A stretch of DNA of 62,876 nucleotides, taken from assembly GCA_027972325.1 (NCBI GenBank), contig JAPMOS010000065.1:147501-210376 (forward strand). The letters are read 5' to 3'. Positions within the stretch are counted from its first letter, which is position 1, and each line of letters begins with the position of its first letter. This DNA is from Paratrimastix pyriformis (lineage: Eukaryota; Preaxostyla; Paratrimastigidae). Below, one piece after another: positions 22,184 through 32,063 of the stretch. A program made the position numbers and the translations under genes. The notes below the pieces were generated by a model, which was given only the letters and a program-made list of their open reading frames with translations, had not been told where the DNA came from and did not search any database.

Positions 22184-22262
22184 GATGATGCTGGCTGGAT
22201 GATGATTGACTGATCATGATGATTGACTGATCATGATGATTGACTGATCATGATGATGATGA

Positions 22263-22304
<42 letters not shown>

Positions 22305-22365
22305 GTTGTTGTTGTTGTTGATGATGATGATGATGTTGTTGTTGTTGTTGTTGATGATGATTGGA
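22184..22365. repeat. GAT/GTT microsatellite
   Basis: Tracts of tgactgatcatgat, (gttgtt)n and (gatgat)n lie directly upstream of the start of the copy A gene. In copy B the same place holds only a short ttgttcttgtt tract, so the array has expanded in one copy. Confidence 0.9.
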
Positions 22366-22370
22366 TGGTG

Positions 22371-23703
22371 ATGTCAGTGCCTTGCGTGGTGCACGAGCTG
22401 CGGCCGGAGGGCATCATTCCGGCCCACCTTTGCCACCAGATTGCCCAACAAGCCCTCGAAGAGGGATTTCGCGGGCAGATTGAGCCCACCCTGATCCAGA
22501 TCGCGATCCCATTGGAAGATACCGTCATACTCCCGCTCTTTCTGTCGCTGTTGAAAGCAAAGCTGGGGTATGTACCGAGAGTCGACCAGAGCAAGTTCAA
22601 GGCGGACTTTCCGTTGACCTTCGATGCGGTTTCTGTTCCTGGTCTGGTGTTTTCCCCCTCCTGGTGCCGTCCCCCAATCTCCGACTCTTGCTGCGCGTAG
22701 TTACGCCCCCGCTCCCAATGTCCCCGTCGGCTCAACTGGAGTCGCCGCCTGTTTCAGAGAGTGGCTCCGCACCAGCTTCCCCATTTTCGCCAGCCGCTCC
22801 GCTTCCGACCACAGCCGCCCCAGTCCCAGCCACGCCTCCACCGCCATCGCCAACCCCTCTGGAAGGTCAGGTTGAGGGTCTGTTGGATCCCCTTCTGAGC
22901 CTTTCACAAAACAACTCACTTTAGGTAGCGGGACCGGGTGGCTCCCGGCCCAGACTCAGATTGAGACGAGCTGCACAACAGGGGACGCACTACAAGATCT
23001 GCAGGCGTTCGCTGCCGCCTCTCTCGAGAACCTCTTCTCCCCCGGCCCGGCATGCCCCGACCCCAACCCCAGGGTGATCCCCTACTGCCGCCAAGACCTT
23101 GTCCACTTATCCCTACAAGTCGATCTGGCCGCTGACGTGGTGTTCAACGGGAATGACCCGATTGCTTGGAACCCACTGGCCTTGCCCGACGGTGCGGTTC
23201 TGCATTTTCCTCCTGGGGCCTCCTCCACCCCGCCACCCGGGGGGCTGGTCCGCCCGCTCCCCCAATTTCCCGATGGCGAGCGCAACTCCGTCCCACCGAC
23301 CGCGCCCCCGGAGCGTTCGGGGTACATTATCGGAGGGGCGACAACTGACGGCCGGGATTTCCGAGTTCGTGAAAAATTAGCCCTACTTCATCATCGGGCG
23401 CTGCTCCTCATTGCGCGTAGCAAGAGGTACTTTTCCAGAATCCCCGACAACTGTCCCTCCGTCCCCGCCCCCGCCCGCTCGCCTTCCCCGCCCCGAGACT
23501 CGCCTCCCCCGTTCGGGGCCTCGCCTCTTTCGCAGCTTCCGCTCACCCCGCTCCTTCCACTCCTGATCATCGCGTCGCCCGCTGGGACCCCCGTGGAATT
23601 CTTCGATCGCGAAGTCAGCAACGGATTTCAAGCGTACGTCGACTCCGGGCGCATTGCCCTGCTGCTGCTCCCACAACCCCCACCCAGCCCCGCGCCTTTC
23701 TGA
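22371..23703 (+). CDS. duplicated unrecognised gene, copy A
   Basis: Three exons (22371-22641, 22701-22877, 22925-23703) join in phase to 408 residues, starting MSVPCVVHELRPEGIIPAHL. Exon 1 is helical (ALEEGFRGQIEPTLIQIAIP, LFLSLLKAKLG), exon 2 is Pro/Ser-rich, and exon 3 has a conserved globular part (AFAAASLENLFSPGPACP, VFNGNDPIAWNPLALPDGA, SGYIIGGATTDGRDFRVRE) and a Pro-rich hinge before LPLLIIASPAGTPVEFFDRE. Introns are 59 and 47 bases with GTCTG donors. Copy B at 33615 shares exon structure and most residues, so both are probably real genes. No family is recognised. Confidence 0.68.
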
Positions 23704-25599
23704 TGATCCACAGCACGGTCTGGCGTCTGGCGCGCGCGCGCGCGCACACACACACACACAAACGAGCCTATCAAATTCCCTCCACAGGGGATTCCTTCGC
23801 CCACGGGTGCAGCGACATTCGTGCTGTCTCTTCGACCTCTCTGGTTTTTGTTTTCCCGTTACTCCTTTTCTTCTTTACACGACACACACACAAGACCAAA
23901 CACCACAACCAGCCAAGAACCAGTGTCATCGAGCCCTCACCTACTCGACACCCAGACCCACCCATCCCGCACCGCTCCCTTCCCGTTCCTAGACACTCCC
24001 TGGTTCGGGACCCACCTGCAGCGCCACCGTGCCACCCAGCGTCATCACCAACCTCTCGGCCGCAGTGCCCCTCCGCCCCATCTTGCCCGCCCGCTGCTGC
24101 GGGGTCGTCCGCCCCTTCGCACGCCACCACCACCCCAAGTCGGCGGCACCCTCGGCCCTCTGCGCCTCTTCGCATGCACTCTACTCAGACGCGACCGCTG
24201 CCCTGGGCGCTGCCACCACACTCTTCATCTTCATCGGCCTTCGGACACGTGCTGCCACCGGTGTGGAGATGGCGAAGCCGCTGCCGCTGTGCCGGGTGCC
24301 CCGCCGGAGTCGAATGCCCGTCGACCCCAGGGGAGAAGTCTCCATCCTGGGAGGGGTGGGTGGGATTCCGAAAAAAATAGATGCCGGCTCAAAAAGAAAG
24401 ACCCAAGTGAGGTGATGGTTGTGGGGGTGGTGGGATGAGTGGGACTTGATGAAAGGAGCCAGTTGCGAGGCTCCAGTGCGAAGCTCCAGCGAGTTCTACG
24501 ACTGTAGCGGGCCATGACGCATACGCGTGGCCGACGCGTCGTGAAGCGTGTTCACGGTCAAAGGTTAGCGGAGGATGGGGGCTCCCTGGAAAATAGACCC
24601 CTTCATTAAATGCAGGAGGCTGCATTGCGCACGTGCGTGCCTTTTTGAAGGGCGAAAGTGGGCTCTCCAGTGCGAGGCGCACCCTTCGGCGGCCCGAGTT
24701 TACAGTGTCATTCGCCCTTTCGCCGAGCGAGCGTTCGAAGTGTTCACGCTTTGGTTACAGCAGCAACGGGTTTTTGACACCGACGTTAAATTTTTCCGTG
24801 ACAGAACCTCCCCCGGGTACTGGAGTCGGAAGGCAAAACACTTTTTCTTCGCCCACTGTTGTGAGCTTTCGGATATGAAGTCGTTGCTGCAACCGTCGAA
24901 GTTTGAGACGGATCATGACTGGGTCTGGTCCCCTTCGCGAAATGCGAAAGGAAGACGTGTGGCGCATGGAGAGGTCTGTGTGGGAAGGATTTGTGAATGC
25001 CCCTCCTCAATCCAAGGCCACTGGGATCTCAGTGGCACGTCCGATCATGCTTTGTGTTCCGACTCTATGCCGTCAGGACGGGGTCGGCTGGATGACATGT
25101 ATGGCTATTTTGATTCTATTTTACTGCGTCACCTTTTTGTTCCTCTTCGGTTTTTGCTCGATTCTACCCATTTGTCAAGGGCGGTCGTTGGAGGTCCCTC
25201 TTGGCGTAGTCGGCGAACTGCTGCCGGGGGGGTCGTCGGGTGGGCTGTGCTACTTTTAGTGCTCATGGTTATGGCGAGATACGAGGACCCGTCTGCTAAT
25301 TACGTCCGGGTGCCCCCTTCATTTGTCCCCATTTTGCGGCAGAGTGACCCTTTCAATTTCCGGACTTCTCTTCTGCTCCCTGGCCTCCCCACACCGGGTG
25401 GGGCGAACCCCATGTGTACTTCGGACGGGTGTGAGGCCCCACTCCTTCCCTTCTCCTGCCCCCTCCATGCTGCCCCATCCATCCTTTGGGAATTCGCATG
25501 GTGGGAACAGCGATGCGTTATTGATATCAGGAGGCTGTGGGGACGGCGAAGCCGGAGGCGGAGGAGAGGGGAGAGAACATACCTGCTGTTGAACTGTAA
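23704..25599. other. region between copy A and LINE 2, no clear gene
   Basis: It holds a (gc)n(ac)n microsatellite at about 23731-23762, C/T-rich sequence, and at 24762-24792 a diverged sequence resembling the end of the pogo-like terminal repeat (cgggtttttgacaccgacgtta). A plus-strand frame is open from 24575 into the LINE ORF, but the part before 25688 resembles nothing and is likely the LINE 5' leader or flank. A frame at 24029-24415 includes a possible hydrophobic helix (ATTLFIFIGLRT) but is unsupported. Confidence 0.4.
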
Positions 25600-25687
25600 A
25601 GGAGAGCACCAATGGGCGGGCCGCGAGAAGTCTGGTGGGGGGAGCCCAGGGGAAGGGGGCCGAAAGGGCGGGTCGGTGCCGAGCGGG

Positions 25688-26929
25688 ATGGATGAGGGGA
25701 TTCGAGGCATCTCGAACCCGACGAAGAGGAGGTGTTGGATCAACGCGGCGCTGCAGGCTGCAGAAGCAGGGATTGGCGTGACGGCTCTGGGGGTGGACGA
25801 AGGGATCGCAAAGTGGCTCAGGGGTTTGCGGAACCCGTCGCGGCGAGCCTGGGAGTGCAGCATCGGGGAGCTGGCGGAGAGAGGGGCGGACGAGTATGGG
25901 AACGCGGGGCTGGCGCTTCTGGGGTGGATCGACCAGGGGCGATTGGGAGGGTGGGGTGCGCCGGTGTGTGAGACGCGGAGGTGCGAGCAGTGTGGAAGGG
26001 AGGACAGGCGGGAGATGCGCATGGCCGATGTGATGCTGGGGGGAGCGGGGCGTGTGAGTGAGGCTTGGGACACGGCGGTTCGGGTCGAGGCGCGCTGCGC
26101 ATGCGGAGGGCGGGCAAAGAAGATCCAGACCGAGTGGCGGGGGGCCCCTGAGCGACTGGTGGTGCAGATGGCGAGGCCGGACGAGGGGGCAGTGGTGTGG
26201 GACAGCATCACGGTGGCTGGCGTGAGGCTGTCGTGTGTGGCAACCATCACGCACACTGGGGGCGACGGTCCCACGGGCCATTGGTATGTCAACAAGGAAG
26301 TGGTGGGGGTGGGGTGGTTCAGAGTGAGTGATGACCGCTCGGTAAGGATGGGCGGACCGGACGGGAGGGCTCGCTGGGCGGTGTATGCCCGCGAAGGGGA
26401 GGGGAGCCACATGCCCTGCGGCTGCTTCGATCCACTGGCTCCGGGTGGGGGCGGAGGGGACAGCGCAAGCGCGGCAAGGGGCGGGACGAAGGAGGCTGCC
26501 GATCGCGGGAAGCCCGCCAGAGAGTGCAGGCCGGGGCGGAGGAAGAAGGCGAAGCGGGGGGTGCATCCTGTGGTGGCCGTGGAGGCGGCAGGGGAAGTGA
26601 AGGCGCTCTCTGACGAGGAGGCCGTTGAGCTGCTGCGGCTGAACGATGAGCTGGAGGCGGCGTGTGAGGAGATGGTCGGGGCGGAGGGGGTGAGGGAGAA
26701 GGGGACGGGCGTGCTGAGGGTGGTCTCGTGGAATGTCAATGGGGCACGCGACCCGCAGAAGGCCCTGTTGTTGGGCCTCCTGCTGGACCGCGGGTTGAAG
26801 GCGGACATCGTGCTGCTGCAGGAGACGCACTTTGATGGGGCGACGGAGCGGTGGAGGAGGGCGTTTGGGGACAGCTACGATATGGTGGCCGATTGGCGGG
26901 CAGAGGGGTGGGGGGTGTGGCGGTGTTGA
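25688..26929 (+). CDS. LINE 2 ORF, first part: USP-like domain fused to AP endonuclease start
   Basis: The ATG chosen at 25688 directly precedes MDEGIRGISNPTKRRCWINAALQ, a USP-like Cys box (Cys16, Asn10 six residues before). Two zinc-type pairs follow (Cys99/102 in CEQCG; Cys137/139 in CACGG), then APERLVVQMARPDEG, which matches the LP-hhVQL-RF strand of USPs, and the His box GPTGHWYVNKEVVGVGWFRV with SDDRSV (His198, Asp215/216) and WAVYAREG. From about residue 338 the endonuclease begins: VLRVVSWNVNG and IVLLQETHFDG. The same frame carries protease and nuclease, so both were made as one polyprotein. The frame ends at a shift in a G-rich stretch near 26915. Confidence 0.85.
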   Translation: MDEGIRGISNPTKRRCWINAALQAAEAGIGVTALGVDEGIAKWLRGLRNPSRRAWECSIGELAERGADEYGNAGLALLGWIDQGRLGGWGAPVCETRRCEQCGREDRREMRMADVMLGGAGRVSEAWDTAVRVEARCACGGRAKKIQTEWRGAPERLVVQMARPDEGAVVWDSITVAGVRLSCVATITHTGGDGPTGHWYVNKEVVGVGWFRVSDDRSVRMGGPDGRARWAVYAREGEGSHMPCGCFDPLAPGGGGGDSASAARGGTKEAADRGKPARECRPGRRKKAKRGVHPVVAVEAAGEVKALSDEEAVELLRLNDELEAACEEMVGAEGVREKGTGVLRVVSWNVNGARDPQKALLLGLLLDRGLKADIVLLQETHFDGATERWRRAFGDSYDMVADWRAEGWGVWRC

Positions 26930-28000
26930 GGAGGAGGGCCCTGAACCTGAGGGTGGAGGGAGTGGTGAAGAGCGTGATGGGGCACCTGCTGAGTGTTGAT
27001 CTCAGGATCGGGAAACACGGGTTGCGAATCGTCAACCTGTACCACCCCTCGGCATCGGTGCATGGGGGGAGGTACACCTCTGGTTGACAAGGCGCTGGAT
27101 GGGATGATGGCGAAGGCGACGCGTGAGGGCCGGCAGATGCTGCTGGGGGGAGACTTCAATGAGTATGGCGGTTATGGGCTACTGAGTCGGGCGGGGCTGG
27201 TCAATGTGGCGGCTGCGTTTGGGTAGGAGAATGAGCCGACGCGCATCAGGAGCGGAAGGGTGATTGACAAGGTGTTCGTGTCAAAGGAGGTCATGGCGAG
27301 GGTGGTCTGGGGACGGAACTGCAGAATGGAGAAGGGCCTCAGGGGGAGTGATCACAACCCGCAGGTGGTGGACCTGAGCGGGATGTGCGTGGACATGGGG
27401 CGGAGGACGGTGCATGTCAAGGGGAGGATCCGATGCCCCACTCGAGCCGAGGCGGAGGCTGGTGGGGTGGCTGGGGCGAAGGTGAAGAAGTTCCAGGAGG
27501 AGCTGTCGAAGGACATGGGCGGGTGGAAGGGGATCAAGGACTGTGTCGAAGATATTGTACGGGTGGGGGAGGAGCAGTTCGGGTGCGTGCGGGCGACTTA
27601 CACCGACCGGGACTACATGCCGGCACGGGTGGTGAGGGCCTTGCTGGCCGGGCTGCGGGGTGGTAGGGGTAGCGAGGCGGAAGCGGAGGGGAGGGCGGTC
27701 CTGCGGGAGTGGCGCGCGGCCAGGGCGACGAAGAGGGAGGAGAACATCAGGGCAACGTTATTGAGGCGACATCGTTTTCTGAATCGGTCGATTTTACAAG
27801 GGGAGGGCATGAGGGCGCCGGTAGAGACGGCAGTGGTGAGAGGGGAAGGCGGCAAGGTGGTGGATGTGATCACCGAGCCAGAGAAGGTGCAGGAGACCTG
27901 GGCTCAGTACTACGAGGCGTTTGCGGAGAGGTGGGATGGCGGAGGCGCCGAGGGAGCCTCGGACGCGTGTGAGGGGGCTGGTGGACCCCATCTCGGAGGG
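26930..28000 (+). pseudogene. LINE 2 endonuclease C-terminal half and linker
   Basis: After the frame change come NLRVEGVVKSVMGHLLSVDL, IVNLYHPSASVHG, MLLGGDFNEYGGYGLLSRA, a stop at 27223-27225, then RVIDKVFVSKEV and LRGSDHNPQVVDL. GDFN and SDHN supply the catalytic Asp/Asn and Asp/His of LINE AP endonucleases, which nick the target to prime reverse transcription. A charged helical linker (KVKKFQEELSKDMGGWKG, RAARATKREENIRATLLRRH) leads to the RT, with another frame change near 27950. Confidence 0.85.
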
Positions 28001-29651
28001 GGAGCTGTGGGGGGTGATCAACAGGATGCACAACGGCAAGGCGACGGGGCCGGACCGGTTGAATGCGGAGCTGCTGAAGCAGCTCCCGAGCGGCGTGGTG
28101 GAGTGGATGGCTGGGCGGGTCTCCGAGATGATCCGGACGGCGAATGTCCCAGCTGAGCTGAAGGTAGGGTCGCTATACCCGATCATGAAAACGGAGGATG
28201 GGCACCCGGGCGACCCGGCGGCGCGCAGACCAATCATGCTTGTCCCGGTATTGATGAAAGTTGTCAGCGCAGTCCTGGCAGGGAGGCTGCAGGATGCGGT
28301 GGTCAAGGAGAGCCTGATCGGGGAGGAACAGTATGGGTTTATAAGAAGGCGATGTCTGGAGACTCCCATCGCTGCGGTGATGGGAGTCATTCGACATGCG
28401 CGGGCGCACGGGAGGATCTTTCACGTCGTTAGTTTGGATATTGCGAAGGCTTACGATACCGTAGACTTTGGTGCGCTGAGGCGAGAGATGGAGGAGGTGG
28501 GGCTGGATGCGGACTTTGTGAGGTTTGTGGCAGACCTGTATAAGGGGAGGCGGGCGGCGGTGATCACGAAGTATGGGTTGACTCGGACGTACCCCATTGA
28601 ACGTGGGATTTCGCAGGGGGACCCGCTGTCCTGCCTGCTCTTCGTGATCTTCATGGAGTGGATCATTAGTAGGGTCCGGACGGAGCGGGGCGGGTACGCG
28701 TTGGGGGGGCGGCGGTATCAGATCTTTGCATTCGCGGATGACTTGCTGATTGTGTCGAGCGACAAGGCCGAGGTGTCGCGGGTCATCACGCGGATTGAGC
28801 AGCTGCTCCGCGGGGCTGGCATGAACATCAATGTGGCCAAGTCTGAGTACCTCACCAACGACCCGGAGCGGAGTCCGGTGAGGATTGGCGGCTCGGTTAT
28901 CCCGGCGGTGCGGAAGGGTGAGGCCATCAGGTATCTGGGCGTGTGGCTGGACGAGGAGCTGCGGATGTGCGTCAACGATGTGAAAGTGTATGAGAAGGTG
29001 AGGAACCGAATTGAGAAGCTCTACCAGGCAAACCTTTCCCTGGAAGCCGTGGCGCAGCTGTTGAATGAATGCGTGACTCCGGTGGTGGAGTTCATGGCGC
29101 GGAACGTGCCGGTGGACCGGAGGGTGCTGGAGGAGATCGCGAAGGAATACAACGGGGTGGCCAGAAAGGCCTCGCGGACGTTGGGGGTGGCGGATGCGTG
29201 CGACATGCTCTATGTGGCGGATGAGGCGGGCGGGGTGGGGATCAAGCACCCTGTTGATGTTCACGATCAGACGGTGCTAGTGCAGATGCTTGGGAGGATC
29301 GTCGACAGGAAGGACCCCGAGCATGGATGGACCAAGATGGAGCACGACCTCATCGGTAGGGAGCTGGGTAGGTCGGGGAGCGTCCTGGCGTGCCCTGAGG
29401 AGGGGAGGGCGATCCGAGAGAGGGGCTTCGTCAAGGGGGCACTGGATGTGCTGGCGGCGAGGGGGATGCAAATGAGGGTGGGCGAGGTGGGCAGGCGGGA
29501 CACGGACCCGAGGGACGTGATGGTCCTCTTGGACCGGGCGTTCCAGGAGAAGAGGCTAAGCCGCGCGAAGGTTGCGAGGGACCTGGGGAAGAGGGGGCTG
29601 AGGACGGTGGATGATCTGAGGTGGAGCTCGGGCGTCTGGAGGAACTTGTAA
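27921..29651 (+). CDS. LINE 2 reverse transcriptase
   Basis: The open frame covers all RT motifs: MHNGKATGPDRLNAELLKQL, GSLYPIMKTEDG with RPIMLVPVLMKV, IGEEQYGFIRRR, VVSLDIAKAYDTVDFGALRR (motif A), GISQGDPLSCLLFVIFMEW (motif B), FAFADDLLIV (motif C, catalytic Asp pair) and GEAIRYLGVWLDEE (motif E). The thumb INV-LLNECVTPVVEFMARNVP and GGVGIKHPVDVHDQTVL follow. The domain is intact across 576 codons. It resembles I/R1/Tad-type RTs in layout. Confidence 0.95.
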   Translation: MRRGGMAEAPREPRTRVRGLVDPISEGELWGVINRMHNGKATGPDRLNAELLKQLPSGVVEWMAGRVSEMIRTANVPAELKVGSLYPIMKTEDGHPGDPAARRPIMLVPVLMKVVSAVLAGRLQDAVVKESLIGEEQYGFIRRRCLETPIAAVMGVIRHARAHGRIFHVVSLDIAKAYDTVDFGALRREMEEVGLDADFVRFVADLYKGRRAAVITKYGLTRTYPIERGISQGDPLSCLLFVIFMEWIISRVRTERGGYALGGRRYQIFAFADDLLIVSSDKAEVSRVITRIEQLLRGAGMNINVAKSEYLTNDPERSPVRIGGSVIPAVRKGEAIRYLGVWLDEELRMCVNDVKVYEKVRNRIEKLYQANLSLEAVAQLLNECVTPVVEFMARNVPVDRRVLEEIAKEYNGVARKASRTLGVADACDMLYVADEAGGVGIKHPVDVHDQTVLVQMLGRIVDRKDPEHGWTKMEHDLIGRELGRSGSVLACPEEGRAIRERGFVKGALDVLAARGMQMRVGEVGRRDTDPRDVMVLLDRAFQEKRLSRAKVARDLGKRGLRTVDDLRWSSGVWRNL

Positions 29652-30421
29652 AACGTGAGAGGGAAGGAGCCGGATTGGTTCCCCGAGGTGCGGCGTGCGG
29701 CGGGGGCCTTGGGGCCCCGGATGGAGTCAAGCCGGTGACGCCGTGGGAAGTGGTGGACTCGTGCGGCGACGAGGGGGCGGGGAGAGAGGGTGCCGAAAAG
29801 GGCGGTAGGGTGGATGGGCCCTCACGGAAGCTGTTCACTGATGGTTCGGCGATGGCCCGTGACGGGCGAAGGCGGGCGGGGTTTGCGGTGGTCGAGAGGG
29901 CAGATGATGGGGGGTGGCGCACGGTGTCCAAAGGGCGGAGTATCGGGCCCAACCAGACTAACAACGAGGCGGAGATCTTGGCGGGGTTGGTGGCGGTGCG
30001 CGAGGGCCGGGGGCAGGACCTGGTGATCAATACGGATAGCCGTGTGATGCAGTCGGCGGTGCGGAAGTGCCTGCGGGGGGATATGAGGCGGCACGACATT
30101 GTCAACAGCCACAACGAGCGTCTCCTGGCGACGCTGCGGGAGGAGGTGGAGGCATACCCTGGGGCAATTGAGGTGACTTGGGTCAAGGGGCATCAGACCG
30201 GGGACTCTGAGGAGGCAGCCGGGAACCGGGAGGCCGATCGGCAGGCGAAGGAGGGGAGAGAGCAAGAAGAGGGCAAGGACGTAGGAATCAGTCTGTCAAA
30301 GGTGCGGGGGCCGGTGATCCGGACGGCTGGGGGAGACATCAGCTGCGACTATAAGGCGCGTCTCAAGGGGCAGTCCGGAAGGAGCGGGTCGATGGACTCG
30401 GGGCGAAGAAGCAGACTGTGA
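29621..30421 (+). CDS. LINE 2 RNase H domain
   Basis: It overlaps the RT frame end in a different frame. It contains KLFTDGSAMARDGRRRAGFA, GPNQTNNEAEILAGLVAV, LVINTDSRVMQSAV and VTWVKGHQTGDSEEAAGNRE, giving the four acidic catalytic residues of type I RNase H. The frame ends TGA at 30419-30421, overlapping the next frame by a few bases. Confidence 0.93.
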   Translation: MELGRLEELVKREREGAGLVPRGAACGGGLGAPDGVKPVTPWEVVDSCGDEGAGREGAEKGGRVDGPSRKLFTDGSAMARDGRRRAGFAVVERADDGGWRTVSKGRSIGPNQTNNEAEILAGLVAVREGRGQDLVINTDSRVMQSAVRKCLRGDMRRHDIVNSHNERLLATLREEVEAYPGAIEVTWVKGHQTGDSEEAAGNREADRQAKEGREQEEGKDVGISLSKVRGPVIRTAGGDISCDYKARLKGQSGRSGSMDSGRRSRL

Positions 30422-31612
30422 ATGCGCGAGTGAATGTGGCGAGTGGCAGGCCACAGACCAACAAGAGGGCCATAGTGGGGGTGGCGGGGATGCGTGGGTA
30501 CTTGGGGCTGGTGCAGCGGAAGATGATGACCGGCGACAGAGAGCGGAGGTGGGGCCTGGGGCCGGGGGGCCTGTGTGGATGTGGCAAGGCGGAGACGTTC
30601 GAGCATGCCCTGCTGGAATGCCCCCAGTACCGGGAGGTGAGGGCTCAGGCGGCGATGGAAGAGACCGAGCGGGGGAGGTACCAGGCCTGGGAGCGGGCCC
30701 ACGAGGATCTCGGGTGGCTTCGGGGCCCGTCGCGAGAGTGTGTGGTCCACGAGGGGCAGCAAATGAATAAGGCGCTGCGGGATCGGCTCATGGAGTGCGG
30801 GGCGCTGAAGGCGGCGCTGGAGGCTTCCGGAGGACCGGATCCGATCGGTGGTGCCGTGGGATGTGTCGGGGGTGCTTATGCAGGCGTTGCGCCTAGACGA
30901 GATGGCGACGGATGTGCTCGGGGAGATGAATCCGATGTTCGGCCGAATTGTCTGCACGCGGGGGGGCAAGGCGTGGCCTGCTCCGGGGAGGGCGTTGATG
31001 GCACTGGTTGGGCCCAATTGCAACGCGGAGAAGCTGATGCGGGAGGGGTTGGCGGGCGGGGTGCCTGGTACATCCCCGATGCGAATTGCGGTGATGGTCC
31101 GAAGAGCTCAGAAGCCGGGGTGGGAGGTGCAAGGGCTCAGGGCAACGTGGTGGGAAATACGGCCTGGGGCATTGGTGTTGTGGGAAGAGGCACATTGGGG
31201 AGGGGTGCCGACGCAGCGGCGGCTGCAGGCTGACGGCTGGTGGCTTGGGCTGTACGAGAACGACCGGGCGCGGATGCTGTACCCACCGCGGAAGGAATGC
31301 TGGGAGCGGGCGCTGAGGCAGCTGTGCGGGGTGGTGGAGGCCGACAGCGGATGGGACGGCGATGACATGGAGCGATGGGTGTGCAGGGTGGGGAACAGGC
31401 TGGCTAGCTTGGCGGGTGTTGGTTGGGAGGCGGGGCAAGTGGCGGCGGCGTGCGGGATTGTGGACCAGACGACCGCGGGAGAGCTCGGGGAGGAGTGGGT
31501 CAAGAAATACCAGGGCCAGGTGGCGGGGGCGGCGGCGGAAACCGGAGGAGCAGAAGGCCAGCAGGAGGATCTGGTCGAAGGAGCTGGAGAGGAGGTGCGG
31601 CAAGGCGGCTGA
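30418..31612 (+). CDS. LINE 2 C-terminal region with zinc knuckle
   Basis: Two frames follow one another. The first (30418 on, GTG or a continued frame) has GVAGMRGYLGLVQRKMM and LCGCGKAETFEHALLECPQY, the C-x-C...H...C knuckle found after RT/RNase H in many LINEs. The second (30848-31612) has VPWDVSGVLMQALRLDEM, MALVGPNCNAEKL and DGWWLGLYENDRARMLYPPR and ends at 31612. The function of the latter is unknown. The 3' untranslated region follows. Confidence 0.75.
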
Positions 31613-32063
31613 TGAAGCGGACGGGCAGACCCTGAGATCGGGGAAGCGGACGAGGAGGGGGGGGGTGAAAGATGGAGGTCCGCTGGAATACGGCGGCGGT
31701 GGCGAAGGGGGGATGTGCAGGAGGCGTTGAGGAGGGGTGCGGCGAGGCTGAGGGTTGGGTCGCTGGGGAGGCTGAAGGAGTTGAATGAGCGGGTGCTAGC
31801 GATGCGGGAGGGGGGGGGCAAGGGGGAGAACGGCGAGTGGGGCGGTGGTAAGACAGCGCGCGAAGGCTGCGTCGTGGGCTGAGGAAGGCGCGGAATGCTC
31901 GGGCGAAATGGGAGAGGCGTATTGCGAAGACGGAGTAAATGAATCAATGTCTCACGGGTAGAGCGCAGCCTGAAGCCTTAAGGCCTAGGGCTGGGCACGC
32001 CCGATGAGAACACCCGTAAGGGTTTGACTTAACTTAACTTAACTTAACTTAACGTGACAGATG

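Larger units (their letters stand above)
25600..32053 (+). mobile_element. non-LTR retrotransposon (LINE 2) with USP-like, endonuclease, RT, RNase H and zinc-knuckle domains
   Basis: This nearly full-length element has its coding region from 25688 to about 31612. It ends in a 3' untranslated region with a short hairpin (caCCCGTAAGGGtt) and a tail of about five TTAAC units at 32027-32053, as in LINEs whose RT primes on short repeats. Domain order is USP-like protease, EEP endonuclease, RT, RNase H, CCHC-like knuckle, and a further conserved-looking C-terminal region. A few frame changes and one in-frame stop suggest a moderately recent, inactive copy. The exact 5' end and a target-site duplication were not found. 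It sits between the two copies of the duplicated gene. Confidence 0.92.

Noticed and set aside
24029-24415. Frame with a possible hydrophobic helix (ATTLFIFIGLRT)
   Set aside because: Isolated weak feature in C/T-rich sequence without convincing start, splice sites or partner exon.
24575-25687. Open frame continuous with the LINE 2 ORF, as an N-terminal extension
   Set aside because: The sequence lacks any family motif, has mixed composition, and the ATG at 25688 directly precedes the protease-like box; more likely leader or flanking DNA.
25300-26830. Two long minus-strand frames opposite the LINE 2 ORF
   Set aside because: They are antisense shadows of a GC-rich coding region, with Pro/Ser/His-rich composition and no motifs.
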